Assembly: GCF_002149015.1 (NCBI RefSeq)
Contig: NZ_NGFO01000017.1
Location: forward strand, 84,297-129,527
DNA length: 45,231 nt
Source of the DNA: Gordonia lacunae
GTDB taxonomy: Bacteria > Actinomycetota > Actinomycetes > Mycobacteriales > Mycobacteriaceae
Direction: 5' to 3'
Part shown: piece after piece, positions 44,321-45,231 of the stretch
Layout of the letters: each line of letters starts with the position of its first letter
Position numbering within the stretch: the stretch's first letter is position 1
Made by a program: the position numbers and the translations under genes
Notes under the pieces: model-generated
Databases searched by the model: none
The model's input: the letters and a program-made list of their open reading frames with translations, nothing else
Told to the model about the DNA's origin: nothing

Positions 44321-44767
44321 GTGCTTCGTTTCGATCCCTTTTCCGACATGGATGCCTGGACCCGAGGCATGATGACCGGTTCAGCGGCCGGAACCGCCCG
44401 CACTCCCCGTTTCATGCCTCTGGACCTGTACAAGGTCGAGGACCACTATCTGCTCGTCGCCGATCTACCCGGCGCCGATCCCGGCTCCATCGATGTGAGC
44501 GTCGACAACGGCGTCCTGACGCTGTCCGCCCAGCGGAGTACGCCATCCGACGAGGGTGTGCAATGGCTGACCAGCGAACGCTTCTCCGGAACCTATCGCC
44601 GCCAGCTGACCCTCGGCGACGCCATCGACAGCTCGGCGATCTCGGCGCGGTACGACAACGGCGTCCTCACCGTGACGATCCCGGTCGCCGAGAAGGCCAA
44701 GCCGCGGCGGATCGAGGTCGAGAGTTCCGGCCGCCCACAGGCGATCGAGACCGGAACGGTCACATAA
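44321..44767 (+). CDS. Small heat-shock protein Hsp20
   Basis: 148-aa alpha-crystallin-type ATP-independent chaperone. Its crystallin domain spans about residues 33-130 (MPLDLYKVEDHYLLVADLPG, then SARYDNGVLTVTIPVAEKAK), with a C-terminal IEV tail motif like the I-x-I/V assembly anchor. GTG 44321 follows an excellent site, AGGAGGTGA (44306-44314). A CIRCE operator indicates HrcA control. It is flanked upstream by the mini-repeat array and downstream by an inverted repeat. Confidence 0.95.
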   Translation: MLRFDPFSDMDAWTRGMMTGSAAGTARTPRFMPLDLYKVEDHYLLVADLPGADPGSIDVSVDNGVLTLSAQRSTPSDEGVQWLTSERFSGTYRRQLTLGDAIDSSAISARYDNGVLTVTIPVAEKAKPRRIEVESSGRPQAIETGTVT

Positions 44768-44853
44768 GCCGATCGTCCACGACCGCAGCACTTCTGATGA
44801 GACAGCCGCATTTCACACGGGAGGCGCCATCGAAGACACTTCATTCCGCTCCC

Positions 44854-44944
44854 TGAGGTTCGAGGAGCGATAGCGACGAGCCTCGAAGGGCCTGGCGAGA
44901 GATCGTCACCATGCCCTTCGAGGCTCGCTTCGCTCGCACCTCAT
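44854..44944. repeat. Imperfect inverted repeat downstream of hsp20
   Basis: The inner arms GCCTCGAAGGGC (44880-44891) and GCCCTTCGAGGC (44913-44924) are perfect complements with a 21-nt loop. The outer parts (TGAGGTTCGAGGAGCGATAG and CGCTTCGCTCGCACCTCA) continue the pairing with mismatches. It may serve as hsp20 terminator or be a mobile palindromic element. Confidence 0.7.
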
Positions 44945-44954
44945 AGCTCCTATG

Positions 44955-45231
44955 TCAAGCGGCTTCGTGTTGTGGGGTTGTGCGGTTGTGGTGATCGAGG
45001 GTGAGGTTGTTGTAGACGACGCGGGCCAGACGTCGCTTGAGGCAGCGCATGGCGTCGCGTTTGGTTTTGCCTCCGTCGCGTTTGCGTTGGTAGTAGGTGT
45101 GGCCGAGGGACTCGGGCATGCGGGCTTGGGTCAAAGCGATGCGGTGCAGGGCGGCGTTGAGTTGTCTGTTGCCTGAGCGGGTGAGGCGATGGCGGCCGGG
45201 GTTGGCCGACCACACTGGCACGGGTGCGACG
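44955..45231 (-). CDS. IS110-family transposase, C-terminal fragment (5' part beyond window)
   Basis: The last 92 or so codons of a transposase. It contains RLTRSGNRQLNAALHRIALT, QARMPESLGHTYYQRKRDGG and KTKRDAMRCLKRRLARVVYN, the C-terminal Transposase_20 signature of IS110 elements. The frame is open to the right window edge, so whether the element is intact cannot be judged. No terminal inverted repeats are expected for this family. Confidence 0.85.
   Translation of the reverse strand, partial: VAPVPVWSANPGRHRLTRSGNRQLNAALHRIALTQARMPESLGHTYYQRKRDGGKTKRDAMRCLKRRLARVVYNNLTLDHHNRTTPQHEAA

Overview
The window is high-GC DNA from a mycolic-acid-containing actinobacterium; a Gordonia-like or related Mycobacteriales genome is the best guess. 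The reasons are the Mce ATPase MceG/Mkl, a fused HadA/HadB mycolate dehydratase, MenJ, an MgtA-type mannosyltransferase, many GTG/TTG starts and many apparent leaderless starts. The genus is an inference from gene content only.

Layout. (1) 1-2.2 kb, minus strand: 3'-truncated mceG/mkl, then rplL and rplJ with an L10-type leader. (2) 2.3-25.4 kb: a long accessory stretch between rplJ and rplA. It holds a GH76-like hydrolase, a CocE/NonD hydrolase, and an amide/hydantoin-type catabolic module (cytoplasmic AmiC-like ligand sensor, PucR-family regulator, HyuA, HyuB, NCS1 permease with a zinc-ribbon-like tail). It continues with a TIGR04338-type metallohydrolase, a YihY/BrkB membrane protein, a YoaK (DUF1275)-DUF2786 pair, an excalibur protein, an alpha/beta hydrolase and L-lactate dehydrogenase. 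It ends with a cobalamin riboswitch driving a btuCDF-type ABC importer and a DUF222/HNH (13E12-type) endonuclease under a promoter that overlaps a LexA-like box. (3) 25.4-30.5 kb, minus strand: conserved core rplA, rplK, nusG, secE, tRNA-Trp, fused hadAB, rpmG, tRNA-Met, tRNA-Thr, tRNA-Tyr. (4) 30.6-40.7 kb: yajQ, htpX and a menaquinone block (polyprenyl diphosphate synthase, menJ, menG, menD) interleaved with an MpaB-type oxygenase, mgtA, an S51 peptidase and a DUF3592 protein. From memory, this resembles the M. tuberculosis Rv0555-Rv0566c neighbourhood. (5) 40.8-45.2 kb: methyltransferase, AbrB-type membrane protein, saccharopine-dehydrogenase-like enoyl reductase, a CIRCE-controlled Hsp20, and the C-terminal end of an IS110-family transposase running off the right edge.

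How it works together. The 5.8-14.6 kb module looks like uptake and ATP-dependent ring opening of a cyclic amide (hydantoin-, lactam- or oxoproline-like), with a PucR activator and possibly an AmiC-like sensor reading the substrate. The 20.3-23.5 kb unit is vitamin B12-repressed corrinoid uptake. The menaquinone block supplies the isoprenoid tail, the head-group steps and beta-isoprene saturation.

Signals beyond the genes: eleven starts are preceded by a TANNNT-like -10 box 6-8 nt upstream (leaderless pattern). A GC-rich mini-repeat occurs at three loci, two of them as tandem arrays with about 36-37 bp period. There are clear LexA-like and CIRCE operators, two very short upstream ORFs ending in GTGA overlaps, and several strong hairpins.
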